Under the pieces are notes generated by a model. The model was not told the origin of the DNA and ran no database searches. It saw nothing but the letters and a program-made list of their open reading frames with translations. Below, piece by piece: positions 62,809 through 64,000 of a stretch of DNA of 64,000 nt. The position numbers and the translations under genes were made by a program. Every line of letters starts with the position of its first letter. The first letter of the stretch is position 1. The DNA comes from Ureibacillus terrenus (GTDB taxonomy: Bacteria > Bacillota > Bacilli > Bacillales_A > Planococcaceae), in NCBI RefSeq assembly GCF_006569205.1, contig NZ_VIGD01000005.1:1-64000 (forward strand), written 5' to 3'.

Positions 62809-63617
62809 TTTTCAACACCAAATTTCTTTAATTTGATGGTTGCCAAAAACAACGGAACGACAATCCAAAGTATTGTGACCACGATGAAAACGGCTTTTCC
62901 GGCCACAGATCCATAAAATCCGATTAAATCATAATAGGTTGGTCCAAGCACCGCGGTCTGGCCGGAAATCAAAAAATACCCGAAACGCAGCCAATCAACC
63001 GGATTAATATGCAGTATGGCGATGGTGAGCTTTTGAAGCACATGGCCAGGAACGACCGTGCCGATGGCCATCACCAGATAAGAAAGGAGCAGCAGCAGTA
63101 ATGCCCACACCACAAGGGAAATCGCAAGGGCATGAAGCCGGTTTTTCGCCAAAGTTCCCAAAAGAATCGCGATCGCCGAAAATATGAAAATCAGACACAG
63201 CGCGATGACCAGAAATTCATAAGGCACTTTCACGCCTCCGAATAGTCCGCCCAACAAAAAGACCACGCCAAGGGCCAACAGAACGATGAAAATAAATGAA
63301 CCGACCAGCGCCACAAACTTTCCTGATACATATTGGAAAATTTTCATCGGATAGGTTTTCAACAATGAAAACCAGCCGGACTCCACATCGCCCGCCACGC
63401 TCATTCCTCCAATGGTAAGCGTAAACAAAGGGAGCAAAAACAACAGCAAGTTCAAGAAAGAAGCCGTCTGTCTTGTAAACCCTTCAATATCGGGCAGCGC
63501 CAATTGCTGAATCATGACAATGGAGACAAAAACGAAAATGAATAGTACGGCCACGAGCTGCAGCCATCTGCTGCGGAGCATTTGTTTCCATTCCAGAACG
63601 ATCAATTTGCCGAGCAT
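62805..63617 (-). CDS. nosY: ABC-2 type permease, NosY-like
   Basis: This protein of about 270 residues has six membrane helices. It begins LGKLIVLEWKQMLRSRWLQL and has the large loop GDVESGWFSLLKTYPM, typical of NosY. ATG at 63617 overlaps the NosL stop (TGATG); an ATG-less extension to 63635 overlaps the NosL gene. It pairs with the NosF-like ATPase. Confidence 0.75.
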   Translation of the reverse strand: MLGKLIVLEWKQMLRSRWLQLVAVLFIFVFVSIVMIQQLALPDIEGFTRQTASFLNLLLFLLPLFTLTIGGMSVAGDVESGWFSLLKTYPMKIFQYVSGKFVALVGSFIFIVLLALGVVFLLGGLFGGVKVPYEFLVIALCLIFIFSAIAILLGTLAKNRLHALAISLVVWALLLLLLSYLVMAIGTVVPGHVLQKLTIAILHINPVDWLRFGYFLISGQTAVLGPTYYDLIGFYGSVAGKAVFIVVTILWIVVPLFLATIKLKKFGVEK

Positions 63618-64000
63618 CAGTGATGGATACCCCATTTGAAATCATATAGTTGTTCGTATGTCAGCCGTTCGCCTTCGCTATTTTCTTTCATATATTGTTC
63701 CGCAGCATCTTTTGAGCTGAAGGCCAGGACTCCGTAGTTCATTGGCGTCCAATAATCTTTCGAATACACATATGTGGCCTCTTCCACAGGAAGCCATTCA
63801 TTCCCGTCGGCGCTTTTGATAAAGGCCGCGCCCACTTCCGATTCATCGACATCCTTCATAAACTCGATCAAACAGCCCAAATCATCGAACACTTCATAAT
63901 CCCCGTTTTTGAATACAAGCTGCGCCGCATAATCTTCATGGGTGATTCCCATATTGCATACTTTGCAAATGTCCGTTTCCGCATTGATTTCCCTTGGTTC
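63617..64000 (-). CDS. nosL: NosL-like copper protein (N-terminally cut by the window)
   Basis: The frame is open to the window end (at least 127 residues). It carries the NosL Cu(I) motif CKVCNMGIT near its visible start and the later EEATYVYSKDY and MNYGVLAF. NosL is a lipoprotein that delivers copper to nitrous oxide reductase; the lipid signal lies beyond 64000. A longer nos cluster with nosZ is expected outside the window. Confidence 0.82.
   Translation of the reverse strand, partial: EPREINAETDICKVCNMGITHEDYAAQLVFKNGDYEVFDDLGCLIEFMKDVDESEVGAAFIKSADGNEWLPVEEATYVYSKDYWTPMNYGVLAFSSKDAAEQYMKENSEGERLTYEQLYDFKWGIHH

Overview
The window looks like a chromosomal segment of a spore-forming member of the Bacillales. 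It carries spore genes (a spoVA-type operon, spoVIF, a YjcZ-type protein, CotZ/ExsY and CotO-like coat proteins) and a run of genes in the order known from the Bacillus subtilis yjbA-to-mgtE region: fabH-fabF, trpS, spx, mecA, coiA, pepF, yjbH, yjbI, yjbJ, yjbK, yjbL, yjbM, NAD kinase, yjbO, mgtE. A murE-prfC pair resembling the staphylococcal arrangement leaves open a Planococcaceae/Caryophanaceae relative (Ureibacillus or Lysinibacillus-like), but the species is not determined.

Layout: 1-160 is the right end of an IS1182-like element. 168-14.2 kb holds housekeeping and regulatory genes: a MarR repressor, an orphan PAS histidine kinase, a Ktr potassium channel subunit, a TerC protein under a yybP-ykoY (Mn2+) riboswitch, prfC, murE, an aldehyde dehydrogenase, YutG, YjcH and YjcG. 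14.4-38.0 kb is a large catabolic island. A minus-strand gene train (etfB, etfA, CoA-transferase, HMG-CoA-lyase-like, acyl-CoA dehydrogenase, enoyl-CoA hydratase, MmgE/PrpD, FAH-family hydrolase, gentisate dioxygenase, 3-hydroxybenzoate 6-hydroxylase, second CoA-transferase, second lyase, aconitase-family hydratase, aldehyde dehydrogenase) faces a LysR gene and a plus-strand set with a TPP-dependent decarboxylase and a complete TctC-TctB-TctA transporter.

38.0-42.0 kb is a sporulation block with recognisable SigG- and SigK-type promoters. 42.1-58.6 kb is the yjb/fab region, with a RoxS/RsaE-type small RNA between yjbH and pepF, a tryptophan T-box before trpS and a FapR-like operator before fabH. 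59-64 kb has a ClpB that lacks the N-terminal domain but keeps a CtsR-type promoter, an Fnr-type regulator with C-terminal cysteines, and the NosL-NosY-NosF end of a nitrous oxide reductase maturation cluster running off the window.

The most interesting system is the catabolic island. It has all genes to make and open gentisate and hydrolyse the product, but no recognisable maleylpyruvate isomerase. Beside them sits an aconitase-family hydratase plus class III CoA-transferase plus HMG-CoA-lyase-like trio. I infer that ring cleavage may yield maleate- or citraconate-type acids that are hydrated to (citra)malate, activated with CoA and split. The second acyl-CoA module (CoA-transferase, dehydrogenase with its own ETF, hydratase, lyase) would process another branched or dicarboxylic acid. 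All gene functions are inferred from motifs read by eye; no database search was possible.
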